Part shown: positions 1 to 8,647 of the stretch, piece after piece | How positions within the stretch are numbered: the first letter of the stretch is position 1 | Layout of the letters: each line of letters begins with the position of its first letter | Origin: Halobacteria archaeon AArc-dxtr1 | Lineage (GTDB): Archaea; Halobacteriota; Halobacteria; Halobacteriales; Natrialbaceae | Assembly: GCA_025517425.1 (NCBI GenBank) | Contig: JAOPJY010000001.1 | Span: 1,412,217 to 1,476,216, forward strand | Direction: 5' to 3' | Length of the DNA stretch: 64,000 nt | Position numbers and translations under genes: made by a program | The notes under the pieces: generated by a model | Seen by the model: only the letters and a program-made list of their open reading frames with translations | Told to the model about the DNA's origin: nothing | The model's database searches: none

Positions 1-2
1 GG

Positions 3-1805
3 CGATTTACCGAGATGCTGGCGGGGTACCAACTCGAGGAGAAGGCAAAGACCGTCCGGACCTGCCGGTACTGTGCCTCCGCAGGTCGATACTCGCCGGT
101 GACGACCGATACGGCGGTCAAAGACGATGCAGACTGGATCTGCCAGGAGTGTGCGACTCAGGAGCTAGAGCGCCAGCTCTCCTACGCTGGGGGTGGGACG
201 GTAACCGGCGCCGCCAAGGAGCGGTTAGAGGAGCTGATGCTTGAGGTCCAGGACTTAGAGCGAATCGTCAACCTGCTCAAGGGCCGACTCGATCCCGATT
301 TAACGAAGTTCGATACCATCTCGGCGACGACCGACGAGGTCGATCCCGTTCGGGTCGACAGCCTCGACCTACACCCCGACCTCCAGGGACTGCTCGAGGA
401 TCGGTTCGAGACCCTGCTGCCGGTCCAGAGCCTCGCGGCTGAGAACGGGCTGTTCGACGGCGACGACCAACTCGTTGTTTCCGCGACCGCGACCGGAAAG
501 ACGCTGGTCGGGGAGATGACGGGGATCGACAGAGTGCTGAACGGAGAAGGGAAGATGCTCTTTCTCGTCCCGCTGGTCGCGCTTGCGAACCAGAAGTACG
601 AGGACTTCAAAGAGGAGTACGGCCACCTCGTCGACGTCTCGATTCGCGTGGGTGCAAGCCGGATCGCAGACTCGGGAAACCAGTTCGATCCGAACGCTGA
701 CGTGATCGTCGGCACCTATGAGGGGATCGACCACGCCCTGCGGACGGGCAAGGAGATGGGCGATATCGGAACCGTCGTCATCGACGAAGTGCACACGCTA
801 AAAGAGGACGAGCGGGGTCACCGGCTGGACGGGCTGATCTCGCGGTTGAAGTACACGTGCGAGCAGCGCGCCGCGCGTCGCGACGGCTACGATGGTGCCC
901 AGTGGATCTACCTCTCGGCGACCGTCGGCAACCCCGAGCAGCTCACAGAAGCGTTGGAGGCAACGCTAGTCGAGTTCGAGGAGCGGCCGATTCCCATCGA
1001 GCGCCACGTCACGTTCGCGGACGGCCAGGAGAAGGTACGGGTAGCGAACAAGCTGGTCAGACGCGAGTTCGACACGGAGTCCTCGAAGGGGTATCGGGGC
1101 CAGACGATCATCTTCACGAACTCTCGCAGACGGTGTCACGAAATTTCGCGAAAGCTCGAGTACTCGGCCGCACCGTACCACGCCGGACTCGACTACAAGC
1201 GCCGCAAGCGCGTCGAGAAGCAGTTCGCAGACCAGGACTTAGCAGCCGTCGTGACGACCGCCGCGCTCGCGGCCGGCGTCGATTTCCCGGCCTCACAGGT
1301 CGTTTTCGACTCGCTGGCGATGGGGATCGAATGGCTCTCGGTTCAGGAGTTTCATCAGATGCTCGGGCGCGCAGGCCGGCCGGACTACCACGACGAGGGG
1401 AAGGTGTACGTCTTAGTCGAGCCCGACTGTTCGTACCACAACTCGATGGAGATGACCGAAGACGAGGTCGCGTTCAAGCTCCTGAAGGGGGAGATGGAAT
1501 CGGTAATGACCTACTACGACGAGGGAGCCGCAGTCGAGGAGACGCTCGCGAACGTCACCGTCGGCGGAAAGGCCGCAAAGCAGCTCAACGACCGGATGCT
1601 CGGCGACGTGCCGACGAAACACGCCGTCGGCAAGCTGTTGCAGTACGACTTCATCGACGGCTTCGAGCCGACGCCGCTGGGACGGGTCATCACCGAGCAC
1701 TTCTTAGATCCCGGCGCGGCGTTTACCCTGCTCGACGGGATTCGAAAAGACGCCCACCCGAACGAACTGGTCGCGGACATCGAACTCCGAGACACGGAGC
1801 TGTAA
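3..1805 (+). CDS. SF2 DEAD/DEAH-box (Ski2/Hel308-like) helicase, 5'-truncated by window edge
   Basis: ATP-dependent superfamily 2 helicase acting on nucleic acid in the cytoplasm. The frame is open back to the window edge, so the first visible ATG (15) is probably internal and the gene starts outside. Numbered from that ATG: a zinc-finger-like pair of CxxC motifs (C17/C20 and C43/C46), a coiled-coil-like stretch near 68-90, Walker A ATATGKT near 158, the DEVH box near 256, SATVGN (motif III) near 302 and QMLGRAGRPD (motif VI) near 448. The order fits the Ski2/Hel308 group, but a full Hel308 C-terminal domain is not obvious, so the precise subfamily is unsure. Substrate and pathway cannot be told from sequence. 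Confidence 0.85.
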   Translation, partial: RFTEMLAGYQLEEKAKTVRTCRYCASAGRYSPVTTDTAVKDDADWICQECATQELERQLSYAGGGTVTGAAKERLEELMLEVQDLERIVNLLKGRLDPDLTKFDTISATTDEVDPVRVDSLDLHPDLQGLLEDRFETLLPVQSLAAENGLFDGDDQLVVSATATGKTLVGEMTGIDRVLNGEGKMLFLVPLVALANQKYEDFKEEYGHLVDVSIRVGASRIADSGNQFDPNADVIVGTYEGIDHALRTGKEMGDIGTVVIDEVHTLKEDERGHRLDGLISRLKYTCEQRAARRDGYDGAQWIYLSATVGNPEQLTEALEATLVEFEERPIPIERHVTFADGQEKVRVANKLVRREFDTESSKGYRGQTIIFTNSRRRCHEISRKLEYSAAPYHAGLDYKRRKRVEKQFADQDLAAVVTTAALAAGVDFPASQVVFDSLAMGIEWLSVQEFHQMLGRAGRPDYHDEGKVYVLVEPDCSYHNSMEMTEDEVAFKLLKGEMESVMTYYDEGAAVEETLANVTVGGKAAKQLNDRMLGDVPTKHAVGKLLQYDFIDGFEPTPLGRVITEHFLDPGAAFTLLDGIRKDAHPNELVADIELRDTEL

Positions 1806-1834
1806 ACCCGTCGAGTCGGGTGAGCCCCACCGCG

Positions 1835-2086
1835 TCAGAAGGCGACGCCGAACACCGACAGGACGACGACGAGCACGGCACCCGGCAGTCCCCCGAGTGC
1901 GACGATCGCCAGCGCGAGCGGACCCACGGAAAGCGAGATACCGAGGAGCCACTGCGCGAGAAACAGGCCCAGTAAGCCGACGGCAGCGTTGACGATGAGC
2001 GGACGCACCGCCTCAACGAGCACTGAGATGCCGAGGACGAGCACGAGAACCACGGCGAGGACCAGGATCTCGATGCCAGTGACCAT
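1835..2086 (-). CDS. BofA-family (pro-sigmaK processing inhibitor-like) membrane protein
   Basis: Small 83-residue integral membrane protein, almost entirely hydrophobic, with two to three membrane segments. The segment VNAAVGLLGLFLA followed by IVALGGLPGAVLVVVLSV is the pattern of the BofA family; in Bacillus BofA inhibits a membrane protease, but archaeal members have no known role. It ends 30 bases from the helicase stop (convergent), so it is a separate unit. Family assignment is from motif recognition; function is unknown. Confidence 0.7.
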   Translation of the reverse strand: MVTGIEILVLAVVLVLVLGISVLVEAVRPLIVNAAVGLLGLFLAQWLLGISLSVGPLALAIVALGGLPGAVLVVVLSVFGVAF

Positions 2087-2158
2087 GTCCGGGCATCACC
2101 AACCGGGCTGGTAAGTCGTTCGGTGGAAGGGGTCCGCTTTCGCGCCGGCGGAACGAAA

Positions 2159-2168
2159 CCCTTTATGG
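2159..2168 (+). promoter_or_regulatory. TATA-like box of tRNA-Pro
   Basis: CCTTTATGGG lies about 28 bases upstream of the first base of the mature tRNA-Pro, the normal archaeal TATA-to-start distance. Inferred from position only. Confidence 0.45.
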
Positions 2169-2191
2169 GGTCCGGGTAAAAGTGAGGGTAC

Positions 2192-2264
2192 GGGATCGTG
2201 GGTTAGCTTGGTATACTTCGGGCCTTGGGTGCCCGTGACCCCGGTTCAAATCCGGGCGATCCCA
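2192..2264 (+). tRNA. tRNA-Pro (anticodon TGG)
   Basis: 73-nt tRNA with a seven-pair acceptor (GGGATCG with CGATCCC), an anticodon stem CGGGC/GCCCG around a loop holding TGG, and a T-arm CCCGG-TTCAAAT-CCGGG. Discriminator base is A and CCA is not encoded. No intron is seen. Its last 22 bases are repeated exactly 110 bases downstream, which marks the gene as a likely integration target. Confidence 0.95.
2243..2264 (+). repeat. att-like direct repeat, copy 1 (3' end of tRNA-Pro)
   Basis: A 22-base block from the T-arm through the discriminator base of tRNA-Pro. It is identical to 2353-2374. Archaeal tyrosine integrases commonly use tRNA 3' ends as attachment sites and leave such a duplication, so this is read as one att core. 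Confidence 0.75.
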
Positions 2265-2352
2265 CTACTTTTGCGCCGAACAAACTCGTGAGGCGCAAAC
2301 TCGTCACATCGGCCGATTTGAATCAGGGAGATGAGCGGAGCGAATCGACCGT

Positions 2353-2374
2353 GGTTCAAATCCGGGCGATCCCA
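2353..2374 (+). repeat. att-like direct repeat, copy 2
   Basis: Exact 22-base copy of the 3' end of tRNA-Pro, 110 bases downstream, without the rest of a tRNA. It is the distal partner expected after integration at the tRNA. No integrase gene remains nearby, so this is a scar or the edge of a deleted element. Confidence 0.75.
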
Positions 2375-2706
2375 TCTTACTGCTGGGAGCAATTCCGCGA
2401 ACAGCGCTGCCCGAAAGCAGCGACTACACCCGAAGAGACGAGCCGCGTCGTTTCGGTGCAGTGTTCCCCACTAGAATTTGATTGTTAGCAGCGTTGGTCA
2501 ACACGACCCGTGCGAGAGTGAGAGAAGATAATTGTACTGAAACCACCGAAATAGCGTATTACATGCCACCCGCATCCGAAAGTCGGTGGGAAACAGTGGG
2601 CGGCGAACGCCACATGCAATATTATCTTAAACAGGAGCGTACGGTCAGAAATGGTATCTTTCTTCATAGAACATAATCCGTGATAGACCGACGAATTGCC
2701 ATAATC

Positions 2707-2714
2707 TTTTTAAT
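2707..2714 (+). promoter_or_regulatory. TATA box for the PQQ-type dehydrogenase at 2737
   Basis: TTTTTAAT is centred 27 bases before ATG 2737. This predicts a leaderless transcript and supports that start over the upstream in-frame ATG at 2680, which would lie before the promoter. Confidence 0.6.
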
Positions 2715-2736
2715 CGCTGGTTACGAGCATACGACC

Positions 2737-4512
2737 ATGTCCAAAGAACGGACTGACGATGCAAGTTCCTCCAGTGTCAATACTCGTAAACGTTTCCTGC
2801 AAGGACTCGGTGCCGCAGGAGCCGTCGGACTCGCCGGCTGTCTCGGTGACGACGACGAGAACGGCGACGACGACAACGGAGAGGACGATCCAAACGGGAA
2901 CGGCCCAGAGAACGGCAATGGCCCAGAAAACGGCAACGGCGACCCAGAGCCAGAGCAGACCTACTGGTTCCGCGACATCGACGCTGACGCCGACCCAGAC
3001 GCTGCCACTGACTGGGACAACTACGAGGAGACTGAGATCTTCAGTTCGGACGAAGTCGACGGCGAGCTGATGGCCATCGACGTCGACCCCGAGGGTCGCG
3101 TCTGGTACATCGACCGCGGTGAGGGCTTCGTCGCTTCCGGTGACGGTACCTGTGACATCGGCTACATCGACCCGGACACGGAAGAGCACACGCACGCGCT
3201 CGAACTCGACGTCATCTTCAGCGGTGACGATGTCACGGATCCCGGTGACACCTCGATCGCCCGCGAGCTGGGTGGACAGAGCGTCGCGATCTGTCCGAAC
3301 TTCGAGGAGACCAACCACGTCTACGTCTTCTATCACCCCTCCAGCGAGGACCAGGAGGTCCTCGACAACCCGTACGCTGACGGACTTCACCTGGTCTACC
3401 AGGAAGTCGTCCGCTTCGAATTCGACGGCGAAGTGCTCGACCCCGACTCGGAAGAGCGCATCATCGGTATCCCACACCAGCAGACTAACTGCTGTCACCA
3501 CGGTGGCTACCTCGAGTTCGGCCCCGAGGGCCACCTCTGGATCTCGACGGGTGACAACGCGAACAACGTCGGTAACCCCGACAGCGAGGTCAACTGGTCG
3601 ATGACCGACGAGCGAGACGGCGACGTCCACGGCCGTCCCGCCGCAGCCTCGGACGCCCAGCGAACGTCGGCCAACACGGCCGACCTCCGCGGGAAGATCC
3701 TGCGCATCACGCCGACCGAAGACGGCGAGGAAGGCGAAATGTACGAGGTTCCGGATGGGAACCTCCAAGAGTGGTACTCCGACAAGATGGGCGAGGACTA
3801 CTCGGACGACGAGATCCTGCCCGAAATCTACGCGATGGGCTTCCGGAACCCGTTCGTCATCTCGCTGGACTCCCACACCGGCTCGCTGTTCACCGGTTCG
3901 TACGGGAACGACGCGGGCTCGGTCGAATTCGAGCTCGGTATGCAGGGCCAGGCCGACTACCACCTGTTCTGTGAGCCAGGTAACGCCGGCTACCCGTACT
4001 TCCGTGGCTACTACCCCTACCGCGACTACGACTTCGAGAACGACCAGCACGGTCAGCCGTTCTGGTTCGACAACCTGCGCAACCGCTCGCCGAACAACAC
4101 TGGTATCGAGAACATCCCGAACGTCACGCCCGGTATCATCTGGCATCCCCAGGGCTTCGACGGCTACGAGGACGCCCCCGCCTGGATGGACATGCCCCGT
4201 CCCGGCGAGGTCACCTGGGACGAACTCGACGCTGGCGGCTCCGCCGACCCCGGCGTCATCTACCGCCACTCCGACGAGCACGGCGAGGGCGCGCTTGACC
4301 CGTACTTCGAGGGCAAGCTGTTCTTCATGAACCCCTCGAACGCGGACAACATCCGCTACATGTCGTTCAACGACGACGGCAGCCTCGAGATCCACGACTT
4401 CCTGCCAGACAACGGCATCGGCGGCGCCTACGACATGGACGTTCTGCCAGACGGCCGCATCGTCTTCATGGGCATGTACTCCGGCATCCACCTCGTCGAG
4501 TACACCGGATAA
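2737..4512 (+). CDS. PQQ-dependent glucose/sorbosone dehydrogenase-like lipoprotein (paralogue 1)
   Basis: 591-residue extracytoplasmic quinoprotein-type sugar dehydrogenase of the soluble GDH/GSDH beta-propeller family, predicted to oxidise an aldose with PQQ. RKRFLQG at 18-24 followed by a hydrophobic segment and a lipobox ending at C35 indicates Tat export and lipid anchoring. A low-complexity Asp/Asn/Gly linker (37-75) precedes the propeller. Family signatures visible: CCHHGGYLEFGPEG with vicinal C252-C253 next to the conserved His, STGD, and GFRNPF (the Arg-Asn pair that contacts substrate/PQQ in sGDH). Start chosen from the TATA spacing. It closely resembles the protein at 31851-33857 and more distantly the ThuA fusion at 5966-8560. 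Substrate and electron acceptor are unknown; PQQ synthesis genes are not in the window. Confidence 0.82.
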   Translation: MSKERTDDASSSSVNTRKRFLQGLGAAGAVGLAGCLGDDDENGDDDNGEDDPNGNGPENGNGPENGNGDPEPEQTYWFRDIDADADPDAATDWDNYEETEIFSSDEVDGELMAIDVDPEGRVWYIDRGEGFVASGDGTCDIGYIDPDTEEHTHALELDVIFSGDDVTDPGDTSIARELGGQSVAICPNFEETNHVYVFYHPSSEDQEVLDNPYADGLHLVYQEVVRFEFDGEVLDPDSEERIIGIPHQQTNCCHHGGYLEFGPEGHLWISTGDNANNVGNPDSEVNWSMTDERDGDVHGRPAAASDAQRTSANTADLRGKILRITPTEDGEEGEMYEVPDGNLQEWYSDKMGEDYSDDEILPEIYAMGFRNPFVISLDSHTGSLFTGSYGNDAGSVEFELGMQGQADYHLFCEPGNAGYPYFRGYYPYRDYDFENDQHGQPFWFDNLRNRSPNNTGIENIPNVTPGIIWHPQGFDGYEDAPAWMDMPRPGEVTWDELDAGGSADPGVIYRHSDEHGEGALDPYFEGKLFFMNPSNADNIRYMSFNDDGSLEIHDFLPDNGIGGAYDMDVLPDGRIVFMGMYSGIHLVEYTG

Positions 4513-4521
4513 CGAGTCTCA

Positions 4522-4547
4522 CGGAAGCGTTCCGCGGACGATTTTTT
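4522..4547 (+). terminator. Probable terminator after the PQQ-type gene
   Basis: A short hairpin CGGAA-GCG-TTCCG is followed after a 7-base spacer by six T residues (4542-4547), 30 bases after the stop codon. T-runs of this kind terminate archaeal transcription. Confidence 0.5.
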
Positions 4548-4633
4548 CGAGACAGTAGCTGTCGTCAGTGCGTTCACACTGAGTACCGACATCGCTCTGA
4601 TAGAGAGCGGTTCGCTCATCAGTCGCAAAATCA

Positions 4634-4708
4634 CGGGCACGATGGGATTCGAACCCACGACCGTCGGATTAGAAGTCCGACGCTCTATCCAGACTGAGCT
4701 ACGTGCCC
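4634..4708 (-). tRNA. tRNA-Arg (anticodon TCT)
   Basis: 75-nt tRNA on the minus strand. The acceptor pairs GGGCACG with CGTGCCC, the anticodon loop reads CTTCTAA (TCT, decoding AGA), and the T-arm contains GGTTCGAATCC. Discriminator is G. No intron and no duplicated 3' end nearby. Confidence 0.95.
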
Positions 4709-4854
4709 TCACGTACGAGTCGACGACGGAGTGGTATAAGCAGTTGGGATTCCAAGCGGCTATGGCCCCAAAACCCGGTTGTAGGGTAGTTGGGCGCCCG
4801 TTCGGTCGAGCCACAACACAGCCCTTATGCGAGTCAGCCGTGTACTCGTCTCCG

Positions 4855-5436
4855 ATGCACGTCATCGGAACGGTGGGGTTGCCCGGCAGCGGGAAGGGTG
4901 AAGCCGCAGCCGTCGCGCGCCAGGAGGGGATCCCGGTAGTGACGATGGGCGACGTCGTTCGCGCCGAGACCGAAGATCGAGGACTGGATCCAACGAAAGA
5001 TCACGGCACCGTCGCACAGGCATTGCGCGAGGAGAACGGGCCGGCAGCGATCGCCGAACGGTCACTCCCGATGATCGAGGAGTTCCTCGAGACGGAGCCG
5101 ACTGTCCTCGTCGACGGAATTCGCTCGGACGTCGAAGTCGACGTCTTCGAGGCGGAGTTCGGGGCGGCGTTCACGCTCGTCAGCGTCGAAGCACCGTTCG
5201 AGATCCGCGCCGAACGGATCGGTACGCGCGGCCGAGACGCGGACGAAGACGACGGCGGCGAGTCCCTCGCGGCCCGAGACGAGCGCGAGCGCGGCTTCGG
5301 GATGGAGGAGGCGATGGCACGCGCCGACGTCGTCATCGAGAACACTGAGTCGCTGTCGGCGTTCCAGGATCGGGTTCGCGATATCGTCACCGACAAACAC
5401 ACCCAGACGGATGGAAACCGGGTAGAACAACGATGA
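4855..5436 (+). CDS. UPF0200-type nucleotide kinase-like P-loop protein
   Basis: 193-residue P-loop NTPase of the archaeal UPF0200 group, related to dephospho-CoA and adenylate kinases. Walker A GLPGSGKGEA lies at the N-terminus, followed by VVTMGDVVRAE typical of the family, and DGIRSDVEVDVF in the middle resembles the Walker B region. The upstream frame runs through tRNA-Arg, so the start is set at ATG 4855. It overlaps the next gene by four bases (ATGA), and the UPF0200-UPF0201 pairing indicates a shared but still undefined role, possibly nucleotide or RNA related. Confidence 0.8.
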   Translation: MHVIGTVGLPGSGKGEAAAVARQEGIPVVTMGDVVRAETEDRGLDPTKDHGTVAQALREENGPAAIAERSLPMIEEFLETEPTVLVDGIRSDVEVDVFEAEFGAAFTLVSVEAPFEIRAERIGTRGRDADEDDGGESLAARDERERGFGMEEAMARADVVIENTESLSAFQDRVRDIVTDKHTQTDGNRVEQR

Positions 5437-5864
5437 GTAGCGAGACGACGGACGGGGGCGTCTATCGCGTTCACGTCGAGATCACTGCTCCCGTCTACGA
5501 TACCGAGGTGACCGCCCGCGTCGCAGACGCGGTCGCGAACATCTTCCCAGGCGCCGACCTCGAAGAGAGCCACGGCGAAATCAGGGGAGAGACCCACTCG
5601 CTTTCGCACCTCTCGGAACTCCTCCATCGCCAGGAGATTCTTGACACTGCCCGCGGCGAGTTCTTCGAGCGCCGGCAAGGCGATACGTTCTCGTTCGCGC
5701 TCAAGAAGCAAGCCGCGTTCGAAGGCCGCGTGAACTTCTCGGTCGGCGAACCAGACGAACTCGGCGAGATCGCAGTTCGGGTTCGTGTCGACGAGCCAGA
5801 CGTCGAGCCCTACGTCGACCACGTCGCTCCACCGACGGAGGACGGGCGACCCGTTACGGAGTGA
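5433..5864 (+). CDS. UPF0201-family RNA-binding-domain-like protein
   Basis: 143-residue soluble protein of the archaeal UPF0201 family. The N-terminal 130 residues are predicted as an alpha/beta fold related to ribosomal-protein-like RNA-binding domains; visible landmarks are HVEITAPVYDTEVTARVADAV and the basic-hydrophobic helix SFALKKQAAFEGRVNFSV. The start codon overlaps the stop of the P-loop gene, so the two are almost certainly co-translated. No enzymatic motif is seen and the biological role is unknown. Confidence 0.75.
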   Translation: MSSETTDGGVYRVHVEITAPVYDTEVTARVADAVANIFPGADLEESHGEIRGETHSLSHLSELLHRQEILDTARGEFFERRQGDTFSFALKKQAAFEGRVNFSVGEPDELGEIAVRVRVDEPDVEPYVDHVAPPTEDGRPVTE

Positions 5865-5936
5865 CGTCCTCGCAATCGTCGCGCCAACAACGTTGTGCTG
5901 TGTGAGATTATCACGTGGGTAGGTCTGCCAACACAC

Positions 5937-5944
5937 ATATATAG
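5937..5944 (+). promoter_or_regulatory. TATA box for the ThuA/PQQ fusion gene
   Basis: ATATATAG is centred about 25 bases before ATG 5966 and supports that start. A second AT-rich run (5950-5960) is too close to the start to serve as the TATA box. Confidence 0.6.
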
Positions 5945-5965
5945 GTGAATTATAATATATGGGTC

Positions 5966-8560
5966 ATGACTCGATCGGAGCCGTCCGAGCTAGTACTGAA
6001 ACGGTACGCAAATCGCAGACGGTTCCTACAGGGTGTCGGAACGGCCGGAATTGTCGGCGCTGCCGGCTGTCTGGGCGACGATAACGGCGATGATACGGGT
6101 GAAGACGACGACCCCAACGGTGGAGACGGTCCGTTTTTCGAGGTCAGTGATCTCTCGCCCGGAGAGACGACCGTTATGGAAACAGCCGACCTCTCGGTCA
6201 CTGCGACGATCACGAACACGGGAGACGACGAGGGGACGCAGGACGTTTCGCTGCGGGTAGCCGGCACGACGCGGGCCAGCGAGACGATCACGCTCGGTCA
6301 CGGCGAAAACGAGGAGGTGTCGCTCGACACCACCGAAGTAGCGATCGGCGATCACGAGTACGGAATCTACTCGACGGACGACGCGGAAACGGCGACTCTC
6401 ACGGTCGAAGGGGAGGATCGGATGGGCGACGATCCGGCGGTGCTGGTGTTCTCGGCGACCGATGGGTTCCGCCACGCGAACATCGAGGACGGGAACGAAC
6501 GGATCACCGAAATGGGATCGGAGATGATCGAACGCCACGCAGCCGTCCGCGAGACGGAAGCCGACTCGGTTACGTTCGACGTGATCGACGATCCCGGCGG
6601 CGACGCCTCCGAGTTTCCCGACGACGCCTCCGAACTCGACGCGTACGACGTCGTCGTCTGGAACAACACGACCGGTGATCTGCTGGACGACGAGCAGCAG
6701 GCGGCGTTCGAAGCATACATCGAGAACGGCGGCGGCTTCGCGGGAATCCACTCTGCCTCGGATACCCACTACGACTGGGAGTGGTACGGCGAGCTCGTTG
6801 GCGCGTACTTCGAACACCACCCGCCCGGAACCCACGACGCCGAGTTGAAGGTCACCGACAGCGTCCATCCGTCGACAGAGTTCCTCCCGGCAGTCTGGGA
6901 GCGCCACGACGAGTGGTACGACTTCGATCGCAATCCCCGCGGGGACGTTCACGTGCTCGCAACGCTCGACGAGGATACGTACGAGGGAGCCGAGATGGAC
7001 AACGGCCGCGTCGATCATCCGATTGCCTGGTGTCAGGAGGTCGAGAATGGTCGGTCGTGGTACACCGCGAGCGGGCATACGAGCGAGAGCTGGGAAGAAG
7101 ACGAGTTCGTCGAACACGCGATGAACGGTATCATGTGGGCCGCAGGCTGGCTCGAGGGCGACGCCAGCGCCACCGTCTGGGATAGCTACGAGCGGACCGA
7201 ACTCGCCGGCGGCCTCGACGAGCCGATGTCGATGAGTATCGGCCCGGACCAGCGCGTCTTCTGCATCCTCCGGGGCGGGGAGGTGATCTCGATCGATCCA
7301 GACACCGGCGAGGTGACGACCGCACTCGAACTCGACGTCTGGCATCAGGAAGAAGACGGCGGACTAGGGCTGGCCCACGATCCGAACTTCGAGGAGACGG
7401 GTTGGATCTACATCTACTACTCGGTAGCGAACGACGATCTCGATCCGGACGAAGAGATGCCGTACAACCTCTTGGCACGCTTCGACGCCGACGGCGCCGT
7501 ACTCGATCCCGACTCGGAGGTCGAACTCCTTCGAGTCATCGAACAGCGAAACGAGTCCCCGGATGCGACCGGCCACTCCGCAGGCGAGATCCAGTTCGGG
7601 CCGGACGGGGTACTTTACCTCTCGACCGGTGACGACGTGACGCCGTTCGAGTCCGACGGGTTCACCCCAATCGACGAGACCAACACTGAACAAGAACAGT
7701 ACGCAGACGCCCAGGGAACCTCCGCGGACACCTCCGATCTACGCGGCAGTATCTTGCGGATCGTCCCAGAGGCGGACGGCTCGTACACGATTCCCGACGG
7801 GAATTTCAAGGAGTGGTGGGAAGGCGAAACCGGCGAGACGTTCGACGACGACGTCGTTCGGCCGGAGATCTTCGCGATGGGCTTTCGAAATCCGTTCCGA
7901 TTCAGCGTCGACCCCGAAACCGGATGGCTCTACATGGGTGACTACGGCCCGGACTCGCTGACGTGGAATGCAGACCGCGGACCGATCGGCATCCGCGAGT
8001 ACAACCAGATTCGCGAACCCGGGTTCTACGGCTTTCCGTACGTTCGCGGCCCGAACTATCCCTACATCGACTACGACTTCGAAACCGGCGAGTCCGGTGA
8101 CCCCTTCGACCCCGACGGGCCGATCAACGATTCTCCGAACAACCACGGTCTCGAAGAGCTGCCGCCGGTCCCCGAGGCGACGTTGCACGTTCCTACGGAC
8201 TGGAACAACTACCTCGACGCTCCGGACAGCGATGTCTGGAACGTCCCCGACGAAATTCCGTGGCCACAGCTGACCGATCGCGCGCCCAACGGCGGTCCGC
8301 TCGTCCGGCTCCCAGAGACGCTCGACGACGGCGCCCTACCAGAGTACTTCGAGGGTAAGTGGTTCATCGGTGAGTGGAACACGGGCAACTTCAAGTACGT
8401 CTCATTCGACGAGGACGGCGAGGTGACCGAGATCTCCGAATTCCTCTCGGATCTCGACCTCTCCGCACCGCACGACATGGAGATCGGGCCAGCAGGCCGG
8501 TTCTACTACGTCGATTACGATCAGAACGCGATCTACCGAATCGACGCCGACGGCGAGTAG
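5966..8560 (+). CDS. ThuA-domain/PQQ glucose-sorbosone dehydrogenase fusion lipoprotein (paralogue 2)
   Basis: 864-residue extracytoplasmic protein. NRRRFLQG (16-23) and the lipobox C35 mark a Tat lipoprotein. A CARDB/Ig-like domain (about 53-150) precedes a ThuA trehalose-utilisation-like domain (about 155-395, with DGFRHANIEDG, HSASDTHYDWEWYG and FEHHPPGTHDAEL) and then a GSDH beta-propeller (about 400-860, with FGPDGVLYLSTGDD and GFRNPFRFSVDPETG). ThuA-propeller fusions are known from bacteria that use sugars, so a role in surface carbohydrate oxidation is likely. Unlike paralogues 1 and 3 it lacks the vicinal Cys pair. The CARDB module resembles that of paralogue 3 but is absent from paralogue 1, so the family looks assembled by domain shuffling. 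Confidence 0.82.
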   Translation: MTRSEPSELVLKRYANRRRFLQGVGTAGIVGAAGCLGDDNGDDTGEDDDPNGGDGPFFEVSDLSPGETTVMETADLSVTATITNTGDDEGTQDVSLRVAGTTRASETITLGHGENEEVSLDTTEVAIGDHEYGIYSTDDAETATLTVEGEDRMGDDPAVLVFSATDGFRHANIEDGNERITEMGSEMIERHAAVRETEADSVTFDVIDDPGGDASEFPDDASELDAYDVVVWNNTTGDLLDDEQQAAFEAYIENGGGFAGIHSASDTHYDWEWYGELVGAYFEHHPPGTHDAELKVTDSVHPSTEFLPAVWERHDEWYDFDRNPRGDVHVLATLDEDTYEGAEMDNGRVDHPIAWCQEVENGRSWYTASGHTSESWEEDEFVEHAMNGIMWAAGWLEGDASATVWDSYERTELAGGLDEPMSMSIGPDQRVFCILRGGEVISIDPDTGEVTTALELDVWHQEEDGGLGLAHDPNFEETGWIYIYYSVANDDLDPDEEMPYNLLARFDADGAVLDPDSEVELLRVIEQRNESPDATGHSAGEIQFGPDGVLYLSTGDDVTPFESDGFTPIDETNTEQEQYADAQGTSADTSDLRGSILRIVPEADGSYTIPDGNFKEWWEGETGETFDDDVVRPEIFAMGFRNPFRFSVDPETGWLYMGDYGPDSLTWNADRGPIGIREYNQIREPGFYGFPYVRGPNYPYIDYDFETGESGDPFDPDGPINDSPNNHGLEELPPVPEATLHVPTDWNNYLDAPDSDVWNVPDEIPWPQLTDRAPNGGPLVRLPETLDDGALPEYFEGKWFIGEWNTGNFKYVSFDEDGEVTEISEFLSDLDLSAPHDMEIGPAGRFYYVDYDQNAIYRIDADGE

Positions 8561-8647
8561 CGTCGACGAAAATCGATGTCGACGGCGAGTAGCTTCTAGA
8601 AGGGGTGAAGTGAGCAGAAATCGGCGGTACGGAACGCGATATGAGCG

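Larger units (their letters stand above)
2265..2736. other. Gene-poor, AT-richer stretch with integration scar
   Basis: About 470 bases with no convincing gene. The first 110 bases lie between the two att-like repeats and may be the remnant of an excised or decayed element; a frame here runs through the second repeat, as the tails of tRNA-targeting integrases often do, but no integrase domain is recognisable. The remainder (2375-2700) is richer in A+T than the flanks and has only short unconvincing frames. The promoter of the next gene lies at its end. Confidence 0.55.

Noticed and set aside
2225-2488. 87-codon frame that starts in tRNA-Pro and runs through the second att-like repeat
   Set aside because: It is inside a tRNA and has no domain; the resemblance to an integrase tail is positional only.
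2710-4491. 593-codon frame antisense to the first PQQ-type gene
   Set aside because: High GC gives long antisense frames; it has Val/Asp-rich shadow composition and lies fully under a recognisable gene.
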